Source of the DNA: Tolypeutes matacus
Taxonomy: Eukaryota > Chordata > Mammalia > Cingulata > Chlamyphoridae
Assembly (NCBI GenBank): GCA_026826555.1
Contig: JAKSZT010054396.1
Location: forward strand, 21,320,146-21,384,145
Reading direction: 5' to 3'
Length of the DNA: 64,000 nt
The notes beneath the pieces are model-generated. The model did no database searches, had not been told where the DNA came from, and saw only the letters and a program-made list of their open reading frames with translations. Of this stretch, positions 1 through 11,877 are shown in pieces. The translations under genes were made by a program, and so were the position numbers. Each line of letters opens with the position of its first letter. Within the stretch, counting starts at the first letter, position 1.

Positions 1-50
<50 letters not shown>
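1..50. repeat. (GATA)n microsatellite
   Basis: About twelve uninterrupted GATA units run from the window edge to position 50, so the array probably continues to the left. The perfection of the units suggests it is length-polymorphic. Confidence 0.97.
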
Positions 51-1727
51 GTTTGATGGTTTGGAAACTCTGTCCCCCAGATAAGAGCTTAAAGACCTCC
101 ATATCCTATCTCAGGCAGGACCAAGATCTCTGGTACAGGCCAACCATAGATACAACCATAGATACATAGTCAGGCAGCAGACATCCAAGTAGGGCACAGT
201 CACAAGCAAGAATTTAGATTGGCTTTATAATAAGAGTAGAAATTCAAGAGAGGATCTTGTGAGGGAGGAGACTTGAGGAAAATGTTGAGCAGCACCAGGG
301 AGTGCTGCCAGCCAGTAAACATTTCCTACTACAGCCTAGGACAAAGCTACCCATTTCCTCCTAGAAGCAGGGTCATTTAGATGTTCTGCCTAGAATATTG
401 CTAACCACAGTGTGGTCCATGGGCCAGGAGCATCGGCATCACTACTTATGTTAGGAATGCAGAATCATGGGCTCCACCACAGATATACAGAAACACAATA
501 TGCATTTTAACAAGATCTCCAGATGATTCGAATGCACGTTAAAGTGTGAGAGGAATTGACCTAGAGAATGTGACCCCACCAGAAGTTGACAGAGCTCAAG
601 TTTTCAAGAGTAATTCTGGGAGTAGGGACCCTGGTCACTGACACAGTCTGGAATTTTGTGTTATAAAAGAACTCTCAGTAATGCCATGCCATTTGGACTA
701 TATAAGGAATATTTATTTGATTATCTAATAAGTTCTATGGAGCCCCAGGAAGAAATGTGATTAAAAAAAAAAAAAAAAAATTCAAGTAACGAAAGGGAAA
801 ATTCTAAGCTGATATTCAGTAGACAACACTATGCTACTGATATTCAGTATGAAATGTATTTATTTTTCCATTAAACTCAGCAGTCCTAATCTAAGAGAGC
901 CTCCAAAAATATCAGTTGCTGTTTAGCTTCCCTCAGGTAAGAGTTGCTTAATTTTGTGAGACAATGAAGTTAATTCTCATCACTGCAGGAGGGAGAAGAG
1001 CATGTCACAAAGCCACAGAAGGATGTCCTCACCCATACTCGGTCACAGTGGTATAACTTGGGGACACTGTGACTGAAGACATGTCCTAGTCATACAAACT
1101 TACAGGGGTATGATGGATTCATCAGAATCAGTGCTAGAAGCTGAATATAAGTGGTGTACTTCTCGCTTGTGTTTGCTTTTTGCATCTCAATTTCCCAGCA
1201 GGAACATTTCTGCCCTGCTTCTTAGATGGCAGTCCCTAAGGAGTGATTCTCCATTTTTATCCTGCAATAGATTTTCTAGGCTATCATTTCAGGTAAACTC
1301 TCTGTGAATCAATTGAGCATTCACCAGGCACCTGCTCTGAGCCCAGCTCTGGGTTATGATGTGAGAAAGGGAAGTGGGGCTGCGGAGTGAGACCCAAAAT
1401 GTGTCTAACTCACACAATCCGTATCCTTGAGAGATTTCTTGTCTTGTTGGGTAGAGTTTAAAAAAACAATAAGACACACAAAATAAGAAACCATGGGGAA
1501 GATATGAAAGACAAAGTAATTAAGTGCTAAAGTATATGGTTCACAGTTTGAGTGCTACAAGTCAGAAAAGACCTCTCATGTGAAAAGAGGAAAGGAAAGC
1601 TTAAAATGGACCCTGATGCATGTATGGCAATTTAATTCATAGAAGAAGAATGAAGGGCGGTTTCCTAGGGAGGGCATAGGGAGAGCAAAGACACAGAGGT
1701 GAGAGTTAGTTGATGTCTTTTAATCTT
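51..1727. other. Unassigned non-coding sequence
   Basis: I recognise no gene, RNA or repeat here apart from an A-run at about 763-780. The short open frames lack any family signature. It is probably unique or very decayed repeat DNA. Confidence 0.6.
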
Positions 1728-1850
1728 ACTTCCCACTTCTCTAAATGGGAAGAAGAATAGTATTTGCTCTGGTTAAGTCATAAGGTTGTTATGAGCATTA
1801 ACTGAAATGGCTAGATGCTTCACAATCTAAAGGGTCATATAAACCATTCC
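1728..1850 (+). repeat. MIR-like fragment
   Basis: The stretch resembles the MIR centre: a copy of the 'aaatgggaa...aatagta' segment is followed by 'aaggttgttatgagcatta'. It is diverged, and the call rests on pattern memory of the MIR core. Confidence 0.4.
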
Positions 1851-2660
1851 TTCTGGTGGTTTTTGTGGTTATGGCTTACTTGTGGTGGGTAGGGCATTAG
1901 GCTAGGCCTACAGATAATCAAACCGATGAAATGACTTCAGTAACCAAACCTACCCACCTACAGCGAGTTAAAACCAGAATGTCAACTTCTGATTTTCCAA
2001 CTGAAGATAAAACCAGCCAAAGATATGTAGCAGTCTTCCACATAACATATTTTCTTTCTACAGGGTCCGTCTATTCAAAATCCAAATTACAGATCAGGTG
2101 TTTTAGTTTGCCACAAGGTTGCTGATGCAAAGTACCAGAAATAGGTTGGCTTTTATAATGGAGATTTATTTGCGGTAAAAGCATACAATTATGAGGCCAA
2201 GGCTATGAAATGTCCAAATCAAGGCATCAGCAGAGATGCTTTCTCACCAAAGTCAACGACTGTTGATCCTGCCATGTGGCGAAGATGGCTGCCAATCTCT
2301 GCTGAGGTCTCTACCTTCCCCTCCTGAATCTACTCTCTCCTGGAGCTAGGCTGTGGCCAACCAGGCTTAAGGCTTGTCTCTCACCTGGCCTCCTCTCTCA
2401 GGCTCTGCTGCTCCACTTTTTCCCCGAGTTCAGCTGTGAGCTATCAGACATACAGGTTTTCTCCTCAGCATTGAGCTGCTCCGTGGGCCCAGCCTCTCAG
2501 GGGCCTCTTTCAGTGCTTTGTGCTCTGCTGGTTCCAGACTCCAGGACCTCTCTCAGCCCTCAGGGCTTCTCTGTTTTCCGTCAGTCCTCTCTCTCACATG
2601 GCAGGATCAACATGGCGGCTTCCTTTCTCTGTGTGTCTGTCTCTCTGTGTCTCTGTTTTT

Positions 2661-3001
2661 GTTTTTTAAGATTTATTTATTTACTTATATTCATTTTTAA
2701 CCCCTCCACCCCTGTTTTTGCTGTTTCTGTGTCCATTCGCTGGGCAATTCTCTGTGTCCATTTCCTGCCCTCTCTTCTCCTCCTTTCTTCACCGGGATTC
2801 GGTCCTTGGAACCTCCAATGTGGGAGAGAAGTGTCCTACCGCCTGCACCACCTTTTCCTGGTTTTTCGCACACAGGGCCTAGTGGCCCACGTGCCTTCTA
2901 TATTTTTCTTTTTCTTTTTACCAGGAGGTCCCGGGGGTCGAACCCAGGTCCCTCCATATGGGAGATGGACGCCCAACCATTTGAGCCACATCCATCCCCC
3001 C
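2661..3001 (-). mobile_element. DAS-SINE, dimeric
   Basis: Read on the minus strand, it begins ggggatggatgtggctcaaatgg and has two tRNA-like units, each with a B-box core. One is the reverse complement of ggtcgaacccaggtcc near 2,937-2,954; the other is near 2,791-2,808. The A-rich tail appears as a T-rich start on the plus strand. Overlapping open frames of 181, 60 and 76 codons are by-products of SINE and LTR sequence. Confidence 0.9.
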
Positions 3002-3309
3002 TGCTATATCTCTTAAGGTTGACAAAAGATACCTAGAGTTACAGTCTTTTCCCCTACAGGATGGTCATATAATAAATCAGGCTTAGTTTATCAGCAGCGT
3101 TCTAAAACCAGACCTAGGGAGAAAAACTAGGTCTGGGGACACATGTATGGTTTCTAATATAGCAGATGTTTAGCCTATCCTGATTATCACAAAATCAGGA
3201 CAGCAAGAATATTCGCACTGTATCTCCATTTATATCAGCTCCAGTAAGAGGGCAGAGACTCAACCTGACTCATGCCGCACTGATGTAGTCCAATCAAAAG
3301 TGTCTCACA

Positions 3310-3465
3310 GGGGGAGGATGTGGCTCAAATGGTTGGGCGTCCTTCTGCCATATGGAGGGACCTGGGTTCGATCCCCAGGACCTCCCGGTAAAATAAAAAA
3401 ATAATAAATAAATAAATAAAACAAATCTGTTCATTGAGACATAATAAAACAATATATTAAAAAAA
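3310..3465 (+). mobile_element. DAS-SINE, short, with TSD
   Basis: The head 'gaggatgtggctcaaatggttgggcgtcc' is followed by the B-box core GGTTCGATCCC and an A/T-rich tail. It is flanked by the direct repeat AAAAGTGTCTCACA, before 3,310 and after 3,465. The insertion lies inside the LTR-like element at 2,099-3,554, so it is younger than that element. Confidence 0.92.
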
Positions 3466-3715
3466 AAAAGTGTCTCACACCCACAGGAATGGATTAGTTC
3501 AAAAACATAATCTTTCTTTCTTTGGGATTCATAAAAGAGCTACAAACTGTCACAGGAGGGTAATGATGATGATGATACTGGTCGCCATTTAATGTATATG
3601 AGCGTGCTATCCACTTTGCACACAGGGCCACCTTGATTCCTCACAGCAGTCCTATGAATAGGAATCCTCATTCCCACTCTGCTGACAAGCTTCACAACAA
3701 AATAAGTGATGGAGG

Positions 3716-3961
3716 GAGGCAGCTGTGGCTCAATTGGTTGGGCTCCCGTTTACCATATGGGAGGCCCCGGGTTCGATTCCTGGGGCCTCCTGGTGAAGAC
3801 AAGCCAGCCTGCGCAGCGCGGTGAGCTGACACAGCAAGATGACACAGGGAGACAAGCAGACACAGAAAAATGTGCAGCAAATAGACACAGAGCACAAGCA
3901 GCAAGGGGGGGGGAGCGGTAAATAAATTTTAAAAAATAAATCTTTAAAAAATAAATAAATA
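3716..3961 (+). mobile_element. DAS-SINE, full-length, with 15-bp TSD
   Basis: The tRNA-related head has A-box TGGCTCAATTGG and B-box GGTTCGATTCC. It is followed by a body rich in 'gacacag' motifs, a G-run and a (TAAA)n tail. The TSD AATAAGTGATGGAGG is perfect at 3,701-3,715 and 3,962-3,976, which marks a clean L1-mediated insertion. Confidence 0.96.
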
Positions 3962-3976
3962 AATAAGTGATGGAGG

Positions 3977-5071
3977 CCAGATTTAAAACGAAGCCCACCT
4001 GGCTTCAAACCCCTGGCTCTTAACCACTATGCTACAAGGTATATAAAAAGGAATCAGAGTCAGGAAAGTTATTCTTGAACTTTTGTTTCTAACCTGCCTG
4101 TTATTGGCATGAAGAACAACACATGGAAGGGGGGAAAAAAAACAAAAAACTAAATAAGTCAACTGAACTGAATATTTTACCAACCTCAAGAATAACTTTT
4201 GTAGCCTAGGTTGAGCTATAGATCAGACCAAATTCTAGCAACCCTTCTAAGATTTCTTTCCCTGCTCTTGAAGAGAACAGACTCAAAAGAGACCAAAGAA
4301 CAAAACTGTTTTCCCCTGTGAGTTAGAGGAGGAAGGTGGGGTTACTGATGATGGACCTGATTGTAAAATTCAGTTTGGATAATTACATCCAAGGCATCTC
4401 TTTTCTACATAAGGTAAGTTTTTCGTTGTCACTGTTTGTTGCCTCACCTCTGCAGCTGGCCCATCAGCACAACCTTGGAACTGCCTCACAGCTCATGTTG
4501 CACCCTCAATGTGCTTTGTGTTGTGAAGTTTACGCTAGGACGTTCATTTCATTCCTAAGAGAGAGAACAGTGTGAGTGTCGGCTTACTTAATGCCTTTTT
4601 GGTAAAGTAGAATGAGCCTTTTTTTTTTTTTTTTAACGTAGCTATATTGAATTTGGTGTAAGTTTAACACTTAGAGTGTGAGGAGGCGACATTAAGAAAA
4701 TCAAGTAAATACAAAAGGGGAGATGACAGGTTGGGATGGCATCCGAGCCACTGACTCAGCATCCACAGACTCCGGGAGGGACTAAATCAGGATGCGGGAG
4801 AGCACAGCCTGGTTATTCAGTGCTCATCCATCTGGACCTGCAGCAAGCTGAACTCACTTTCTATCTATAGCATCCCTAGTGTTGATTTTCCTTTTTAAAA
4901 TGTATTTCCCAGGAGTCTTTGAGGTTAGCCACAGAAGCTTCTCTAACTGCTTCACACCCCTCTCCTTGGCCCCCATCAACCTCCTTTAGGGGTTCTGGGC
5001 ATATCACCAGAGGAAGACTAATGGCAGAGGTCTAGGACAGTGCTTTGCAAACTTTTTAGCTGCTCACTCAC
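3977..5071. other. Unassigned non-coding sequence
   Basis: No gene or clear repeat is recognised. A T-run lies at about 4,619-4,635. Short open frames here show no family features. Confidence 0.6.
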
Positions 5072-5087
5072 AAAAAGAATCTTGACA

Positions 5088-5251
5088 ATACTTACCTGGC
5101 AGGGGAGATACCATGATCACAAAGGTGGGTTTCCCAGGGCAAGGCTTATCCATTGCACTCCCGATGTGCTCACCCCTGCAATTTCCCCAAATGTGGGAAA
5201 CTCGACTGCATAATTTGTGGTAGTGGGGGACTGTGTTCATGCTCTCCCCTA
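5088..5251 (+). pseudogene. U1 snRNA retropseudogene
   Basis: The 164-nt segment begins ATACTTACCTGGCAGGGG, the U1 5' end that pairs with 5' splice sites, and ends ..CTCTCCCCTA where functional U1 ends in TTTCCCCTG. The Sm-site region ATTTGTGG and the stem-loop sequences are recognisable along the full length, with about ten substitutions, most of them CpG decay. An A-rich tail (5,252-5,272) and the 17-bp TSD AAAAAGAATCTTGACAA (5,072-5,088 and 5,273-5,289) show retroposition by the L1 machinery. No snRNA promoter (PSE/DSE) is evident upstream. In its parent form U1 is the RNA of the U1 snRNP; this copy is presumed silent. Confidence 0.95.
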
Positions 5252-5301
5252 ATAAGAAAAAAGAAAGAGAAAAAAAAGAATCTTGACAAACTATCTCCCT
5301 G

Positions 5302-5750
5302 ACGGTATGGGTTGAATTATTCTTCAAAAAAAAAAAAAGGATATGTTCAAGTCCTAACCCCCAGGAACTTCAAAATGTGACCTTATTTGGAAATTGAGTC
5401 ATTGCAGATGTAATTAATTAAAATGAGGTCCTATTGGAGTAGGGTGGCCGCTTAATCTAATCTGACTGGTGTCCTTAGAAGAAAAGGAGAAGAGACCCCA
5501 AGGTACAGACAGAGGGGAGAGGGCCATATGAAGACGGAAGCAGAGACTAGAGTCATTCATCTGCAAGGCCAGGAGCACCGAGGATTGCTGGGAATCACCA
5601 GAAGGCAGGAGAAGCATGTTTCAGAGAGTGCACGGCCTGCTGACACACCTTCATTTCAGATTTCTAGTCTCCAGAAAGGTGAGAGCAGTTTCTGTTGTTT
5701 TAAGCCACCCAGTTTGTGGCACTTTAATAAGCAGCCTAGGAAACAAACAT
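5302..5750 (+). mobile_element. MLT1-type MaLR solo LTR
   Basis: Characteristic MLT1 stretches appear in order: 'caagtcctaacccccagga', 'gtgaccttatttggaaat', 'gcagatgtaattaatta', 'gactggtgtccttagaag' and 'gttttaagccacccagtttg'. An A-run (about 5,325-5,338) has expanded near the 5' end. The mammal-wide MaLR family is old and this copy is inactive. Confidence 0.9.
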
Positions 5751-6109
5751 TCCGTGCACATTTTTAAATTGACATATAAAATTTTTCAACATAAGTTTGA
5801 ATTGTTCCAAAAGATGTAATTTCTGCATAATGATATTTTAAAATAGGTCAGTTACAACACTCTTTGCGATGAGTTCAATGTCCCCCAAGCACCACAGCTA
5901 TCTGATACCTACTACATAGAGTTGTTAAGCAATTCAAGGAATTAATAGATACAAAAGAGATGCTCAGTGCCCAACGTATGGTAAAGCCTGTGCGTTTGCT
6001 ACATCCATGGGAATATATGGAGAGAGACAGAAAGGAATGGAAACTCTTAGCAGTAAATCTTGGCATGGGATTGTAGCAGGTGATGCTGATGCCCTATCCT
6101 CGTGCCCTC

Positions 6110-6565
6110 AGCCTATGTTTGAGTTCTTCTGCAGTCATGGTCCTCAGTTTCTACCATGCTGAAGACTTTACACCTCACATGGATGCATCTCCCTGCTTCC
6201 CTGTCCAGGGCATTCACTAGCATGAAAGACTCTGCCAACACTGTTGCTTAGACACAACCTGGACCTGCAGCAGTTGACTCTCAGCCAGTCGGGGGCGGGA
6301 GGCAGTAGATAAAGTCCCTGGTCTGCCCAACCTCTGCTGGGATAACTCTGATGCTCGGACATGGTTTCCCAGAAGGTCCCCAGCAGGACTGAGCTCTGCT
6401 TGTGCATGGTGGTTCCTGACATTAATGGCCGTTACTGCCTTTTCCCTTCTGTCTCACCTTCTGCACTGCCTCATTTATGCTTCCTGGGATTGCTTCCCAA
6501 ATAAACTACCTGCACCCAATTTCTTCTTGCAAGACCTGCATTTGGGGAAACCCAAACTAAGGCTG
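6110..6565 (+). mobile_element. Old LTR-like repeat
   Basis: The 3' part, 'ttcctgggattgcttcccaaataaactacctgcacccaa', followed by a segment ending 'ggggaaacccaaactaagg', is a familiar old mammalian LTR ending with an AATAAA signal. The exact subfamily is not recalled, and the 5' limit is uncertain. Confidence 0.5.
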
Positions 6566-7014
6566 GGATACGTGGTTGTTCATGATAGTTTTCTATTTTT
6601 CCATGGATTTAAGTTTTTCAAAGTAAATAAATGCACTTTTTAAATGATTTAGAAAAGCAGTCCCGGGTGTGGTAGGGCCTTGTTCCTGGCTGTACCTTCC
6701 AGAGCCTAACCCTATGGCATGCTCTGTAACCTACTTTATGTCCCTTAATAAATGCCATTTCTGCTTAAAAATACATCTTTGCAGTTGCATACTCTCTCTG
6801 TTCCTTGAGATGGTCATTGTCCATCATCATCTCCTTGTTAGTTGTCCTGGGTGAATCCAATAAGCTGTAAAGTAGGTGTTGCAACTCTGCTGGGGTTCCA
6901 GGCCCAGCTGGTACATGGACAGCCCAAAGATTCTTGTCTTTTGGACGAACACCTACAAACTCCAGCACCGAGTATAGGTTTAAATAGAAGGGACAGAGGA
7001 GTCATGTGCAAGCA

Positions 7015-7324
7015 AGATAGTCCCATACATCTTCCCCATGGGATATAAGCCCCCTCTCAATTAGAGGAGGAGTGGACATCACCATCCCAGAATCCTCAGG
7101 ATTGCAGAAAGAACTATGGCTAGAGTGGACTTACAGGTATTCTATTATAGACATATTATGATTCTAGCAATGGAAGAAATTACAACATTGATGTGGAGCC
7201 AGTGGCCACTGGAGGCTCTGGGGGCAGGGAGAGGGAAAAACAGGTGTAATACGGGGGCTTTTTCGGGACTGGGGAATCATCCTGAATGACACTGCAATGA
7301 CAGATAATAGGCCATTTTAAACAG

Positions 7325-7356
<32 letters not shown>

Positions 7357-7775
7357 TATTTATTTATTCATTTATCCACCCCCCCTGCTGCTTGTGCTCG
7401 CTGGGTCAGCCAACCATGCCGTGTGGGCGGGCTTGCCCTCACCAGGAGGCCCCGGGAACCGAACCCGGGGACTCCCATATGGTAAACAGGAGCCCTACTG
7501 ATTGAGCCACAGCTGCTTCCATATAATAGGCCATTTTATATCATCACATAACATGTAGAACTGTGTGGGAGAGAGTGTGGTCTACAATGTGAACTATGGT
7601 CCATGCTTAATGGCAAAGCCCCAGGATGCATTTATCAATTGCAGTGAACGTGCCACACTAATGAAGGATGTTTATGTGGGAGGGTGTGGGAGGTGTGGGG
7701 AATGCGGCATATGGGAATCCCTATAGATTTTGGTGAAACATTTATGTAATCTAAATATTTTTTTTTTAATGTTTA
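7015..7775 (+). repeat. Xenarthran dispersed repeat, copy 1 (probable L1 3' segment)
   Basis: From 'ccccatgggatataagcc' to 'gtaatctaaatatt' it is homologous to 24,440-24,965. Shared blocks include 'gtggacatcaccatccca', 'ggagccagtggccact' and 'gagagagtgtggtctaca'. A DAS-SINE splits it at 7,320-7,522. The T/A-rich end and its position in the second copy suggest an L1 3'UTR segment; that is an inference. Confidence 0.65.
7320..7522 (-). mobile_element. DAS-SINE with 16-bp TSD
   Basis: A T-run is followed by the reverse complement of the consensus, ending 'tgattgagccacagctgcttcc'. The B-box complement GGAACCGAACC is intact. The TSD ATAATAGGCCATTTTA is perfect at 7,304-7,319 and 7,523-7,538. Confidence 0.96.
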
Positions 7776-7811
7776 AAATTATTTTTAAAAAATACATCTT
7801 TGATGTTGATT

Positions 7812-7903
7812 TTTGTTTTTGTTTTAGGAGGTACCAGGTGTCAAACCCCGGACCTTGTACATGGGAAGCAGGTGATCAACCACTTGAGCTATATCTCTTC
7901 CCC
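7812..7903 (-). mobile_element. tRNA-derived SINE monomer (older DAS type)
   Basis: The minus strand reads 'ggggaagagatatagctcaagtgg' and then 'gatcacctgcttcccatgtacaaggtcc', followed by a short A-tail. This is the monomer type also seen at 15,882, 21,346-21,790 and 52,706. It lacks the long body of the young copies. Confidence 0.8.
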
Positions 7904-7914
7904 TGTTTGTTTGT

Positions 7915-9262
7915 TTTTTAAATATATTTTGATAACATTAGTCATGAACTTACAAAACAATCATGCACATGTGTAGAATTCCCACACAACACTCCTTCAC
8001 CAACATACCACACTGTAGTGGAACATTTGTTACAGATTATGATATAGTATCATCAGACTATTACCACCAACCATGGTTCATAACATATATTTGGCATATT
8101 TTTTCCATACACTCCCATTATCAACACAGTACATCTTTGGCATTGGTGAAGAATATTACATTATTACTGTTAACCACAGTCCACAGGTTTTGTATTTTTC
8201 CCATACTTCTCCACATTCCCACCACCCTGCAATAGTGACGTACATCCACTCTAGCTCACAGAAGGACACTGTTGCATCTGTACCATCAACCACAATTCTC
8301 ATCTACTCTGGGTTCACTTTGTTATTCAGTCCTTAGATTATTCTTTAGCTTTCTTTCAATTGACATTTATATCCCTAGACTACCCTTTTCAGCCACAATC
8401 CCATTTATAAACCAGCTGCTACTTAATATAATGTGTTACCATCAACTCTATCCATTTCCACACTTTTACAGTCAAGTTAATTAAAACTTCTACATACATT
8501 AAGTATCACTACTCCTTCGCAGCCCTCCTCTTATCTCCTAATAACCTAAGTTTTATCTCCATGCTTTTATTCTTCATATTTAGTTCACATTAGTGAGACC
8601 AGGCAATATTTGTTCTTTTGTGTCTGGCTTAGTTCACTTAGCATAATGTCTTCAAGATTCATCCATGTTATCATGTGTGTCCCAATTTCATTTCTTCTTA
8701 CTGCAGCATAGTATTCCATCATATGTATATACCACATATTGTTTATCCATTCACTGGTTGATGGACACTTGGGTTGTTTCCATCTTTTGGCAATTGTGAA
8801 TAACACCGCTATGAGCATCAGTGTGCAGATGTCTGTTCGTGTCACAGTTTTCAGTTCTTCTGGATATATTCCTAGTAAAGGAATTGCTGGATCATATGGC
8901 AGTTCTATATTTAGCTTCCTGAGGAACTGCCAAATTGTCTTCCACAGAAGCTGCACCATTTTACAATCCCACCAACAGTGATGGAGTGTTCCTGTTTCTC
9001 CACATCCTCTCCAGCACCTACTGTTTTCTATTTTGTTTTGTTTTTTTAAATAATGGCCATTATATGCGGTATGAGATGATATCTCATTGTAGTTTTGATT
9101 TGCATTTCCCTAATAGCTAGTGATATGAAACATTTTTTCATGTGCTTTTTGGCCATTTGTATTTCCTATTTGGAGAAATGTCTATTTAAATCTTTTGCCC
9201 ATTTTTTAATTGGATTGCTTGCTCTTTTGCTGTTGAATTGTATGTGTTTCTTTGTTTTCAAT
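7915..9262 (-). mobile_element. L1, 5'-truncated, minus strand (ORF2 C-terminus plus 3'UTR)
   Basis: The minus strand at 8,585-8,959 encodes an ORF2 C-terminal piece containing [36 protein letters not shown] and MNLEDIMLSELSQTQKNKYC. These match the conserved end of mammalian L1 ORF2p. About 650 bp of 3'UTR follows toward 7,915. More ORF2 extends to about 9,262 in other frames, so the copy is frameshifted and non-coding. Orthodox L1 ORF2p provides the endonuclease and reverse transcriptase that also mobilise SINEs. Confidence 0.92.
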
Positions 9263-9347
9263 AGCAAGAGATTCAGGAGAGAGCTTCTGACTGGTTGAAC
9301 CCCTCCCTCTGTGACTGAAAGGTAACTAACCCCCTCTGAGTTTCTGT

Positions 9348-9870
9348 ATTAGTTTTCTGTTGCTGCTGGAAAAAATTACCACAACCTTGGTAGCTTAAAC
9401 AACCCAAACTTATTATCTTACAAGGTAGGTCAGAGATCTAATGTAGGTCAGAGATCTAAAGCAGGTCTCGCTGGGCTAAAACCAAGGTGTCAGCAGGGCT
9501 GCATATTTTTCCAGAGGCCTCAAAGAAGAAATCTGTTTCCTTCCCTTTTTCCAGCTTCTAGAGATGGCCCACATTCCTTGGTCTATGGCCCCTTCCTCCA
9601 TTTTCAGGACTGGCAATGATAGATTGAGTTCTTTTCACATCACATCTCTCTGATCCTCTTTTCTGCCCCTTCTTCTATTTTAAGGACTCATTGGACCCCC
9701 TGGATAAACCAGAATACTCTCCCCATCTCAAGGTCAGGTGATTAGCAACCTTAATTGCATCTGCAAACTTAATTACCTTTTTCCAGATTAGGTGATATAT
9801 TCACAGGTTCTGGGGATTAGGATGAGGACATCTTGGGGGAGGCATCATTCCACCTACCTCAGCCTTACAA
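9348..9870 (-). mobile_element. MLT1-type MaLR solo LTR
   Basis: It starts 'tgtattagttttctgttgctgctgg' and contains 'agcttaaacaacccaaacttattatctta', 'accaaggtgtcagcagggctgc', 'attagcaaccttaatt' and 'gattaggatgaggacatc'. These are the reverse complement of MaLR LTR landmarks. It is old and decayed. Confidence 0.85.
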
Positions 9871-9918
9871 CAAATTGACCCCCAGCTCTCTTCTCCAAAG
9901 ACAATAAAAGTAACTGGG

Positions 9919-10320
9919 GGACGCAGATGTGGCTCAAGTGATTGGGTTCCTGTCTACCATATAGGAGGTCCAGGGTTTGATTCCCAGGGCCTCCTGGTGA
10001 AAAGCAAGCTGGCTCATGCGGCGAGCTGGCCAGAGCGGAGAGCTAGCACAGCAAGATGATGCAACAACAACAACAACAAAAGAGACACAGAAGAGAGACA
10101 ATAAGAGACGCAGCAGACCAGGGAACTAAGGTGGCGCAAGAGATTGAGCAGCCTCTCTCCACTCCAGAAGGTCCCAGGTTCAGTTCCCAGTGTCACCCAA
10201 AGAGAAGACAAGCAGATACAGAAGAACATACAGACAGCAGACAGCAAGTGCAAAAAGCAACTTGGGGGGGCGGGGCTGGGTAGGGGGAAATAAATAAATC
10301 TTCAAAAAAAAAAAAAAGAA
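9919..10320 (+). mobile_element. DAS-SINE, dimeric
   Basis: A first unit 'gcagatgtggctcaagtgattggg' with B-box 'ggtttgattccc' is followed by a second tRNA-like unit, 'aactaaggtggcgcaagag...ggttcagttccc', and an A-tail. The flanks share TAACTGGG (9,911-9,918 and 10,321-10,328). A short CAA repeat (10,062-10,079) has expanded inside. Confidence 0.93.
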
Positions 10321-10329
10321 TAACTGGGA

Positions 10330-11877
10330 GGCAGTTGGGGTTCCCAAGATCACAGGTTTCCAGGCATTTGTCTAAGAAAATGGAAATCCCTATCCCCCAA
10401 TGATTTAATCAGAAACTCTTGAATGCTAGAATAAGGGACAGAAGGTAATGGCTTAGAGTGCTGTTTGCAAATTTAGGCTTAAGTGGAAATATTTGCATAT
10501 GTCCCCTTGTTCATTTCCCCTAAAATAAAGAAAAAAATGAAGTATTGATTCCTAAGTTCACAGGGTAAATGTGCTTAAATGATTTTTCTCCCTGTGAAGG
10601 GTTTAGGGAAGACTTCTGAGCTGGTTCAAGGCAATTTTAATGCTAGCAGAGGAAAGTCCAGAAAGGCCTGAAACAACTTTTACTGGGGACTCCACCCTGC
10701 CAGTCTCACCTGACTCTCAGAGCCTCCTTCCTGGGGATGTGGCAGGTGGGGGGGGCAGATGCCAGCAGACAAAGCACAGGGCAGGGGACCTTCTCCAAAA
10801 CTGTCTTTCCCTTGGTCCTGAAAACCGAACTCCAGGATAGGAACATGAATTCTGACTAGAAGAAACAGCTTCCCCTTAGCAAATACTTCCAACTGCTTCT
10901 CAGACTCACAATGTTCCAGCAAGTCTTTTCTGTTCCCAACAAAATTCCCGAACCCCCTGCACCATCATAAACTCTGAACCATATGCCCCAAACTTCTAAG
11001 CTGACCTCTCTGTTTCACTTCCAGTCCCCTTCTCCTCTGATGAGCCCCTCCTCTCTCTCCAGCATAATCTTCACACCCAGGGAGGAGCCGAGAAACTGGA
11101 CCCAGATACAGATGTGCATTGGAAGCTCCCCCTTCCTCCCCCCACCTCTCCCCTCCACCCTTCCTGTTTCTCTATCCCATTCTCTCACTTTCTTCTCACT
11201 GAGATCCTCTCTTTCTCCCTACTTTTTCCTAGCTACTCAAGTGAGAACTGCAGTTGAGTACACCCAGAGGCACAGAGCTAGGAGAGATAAAGAAAAGCTA
11301 TTTTATTCATCTTTTGGTGAAGGGAGGAAATTTCACTCCTGTGAGGGTGGGAGGATGAAAAAAATTCCCCACTCTTTCAGTCTTTCCCTTGCTCTGAAGA
11401 AGTGGGTGCTGATTTGTTGAGTTTGAGGACAGCTGTATAAATTGTCATTAATCCTCTGAGTAATTTCCTTCCGTTGTTAATGCTTCTAGCTGAATTGTCT
11501 GTAAACTTTTCTTAGTGGGATTTCCAGTGGCCTCTCCTGGAAGATGCACACCACTTCTCCAGTTCTTGGAGGGCAGCTCTGGGCTTCTCAGAGCCTCACG
11601 TAGAAAGAGCCTGTCCCTCGGGCATGTCGCCTGCCCCAAAGGCTCTTCCCAGAGCCTTTAAGACAGCCTTCCTGTCTTAGTTCTGTGCTTTGTCTACATT
11701 CCCCACTTTCTGATCTGTGGGACAGAGATGTGGGCTCATTCATTGAGCAAAACTGTAGAATAAGGTAACCATGAAGCTAACATAAATCAACATAACTGCC
11801 AAAAGCCAAATGAAAAGCCTAGGGGGATATTTACACTGAAGACACAGATTTCCACCTGTTGTTCTAACTTCTTACTT
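10330..11877. other. Unassigned non-coding sequence
   Basis: No gene or recognised repeat. A pyrimidine-rich stretch lies at about 11,125-11,235. A 145-codon open frame at 10,983-11,420 crosses this biased sequence and has no family features. Confidence 0.6.

Larger units (their letters stand above)
2099..3554 (-). mobile_element. Xenarthran LTR-like element, MaLR-like, split by two SINEs
   Basis: The element begins TGTTTTAGTTTGCCAC and ends CAAACTGTCACA. It is clearly homologous to 21,851-22,497, sharing 'gctgatgcaaag..ccagaaat', 'cttttata...atttattt' and 'cataatct...tttcttt...cataaa'. The TG...CA ends, and a start resembling the reverse complement of MaLR LTR ends (CTAATACA), suggest a solo LTR in minus orientation. 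No clean short TSD is visible, so the LTR assignment is an inference. DAS-SINEs at about 2,661-3,001 and 3,310-3,465 interrupt it. Confidence 0.55.

Noticed and set aside
2099..3554. An endogenous retrovirus with internal genes
   Set aside because: Only LTR-like sequence is visible here and at 21,851-22,497. There is no gag, pol or env reading frame between LTRs.
10983..11420. 145-codon open frame
   Set aside because: It spans a pyrimidine-rich tract; the composition explains the lack of stops and no domain is seen.
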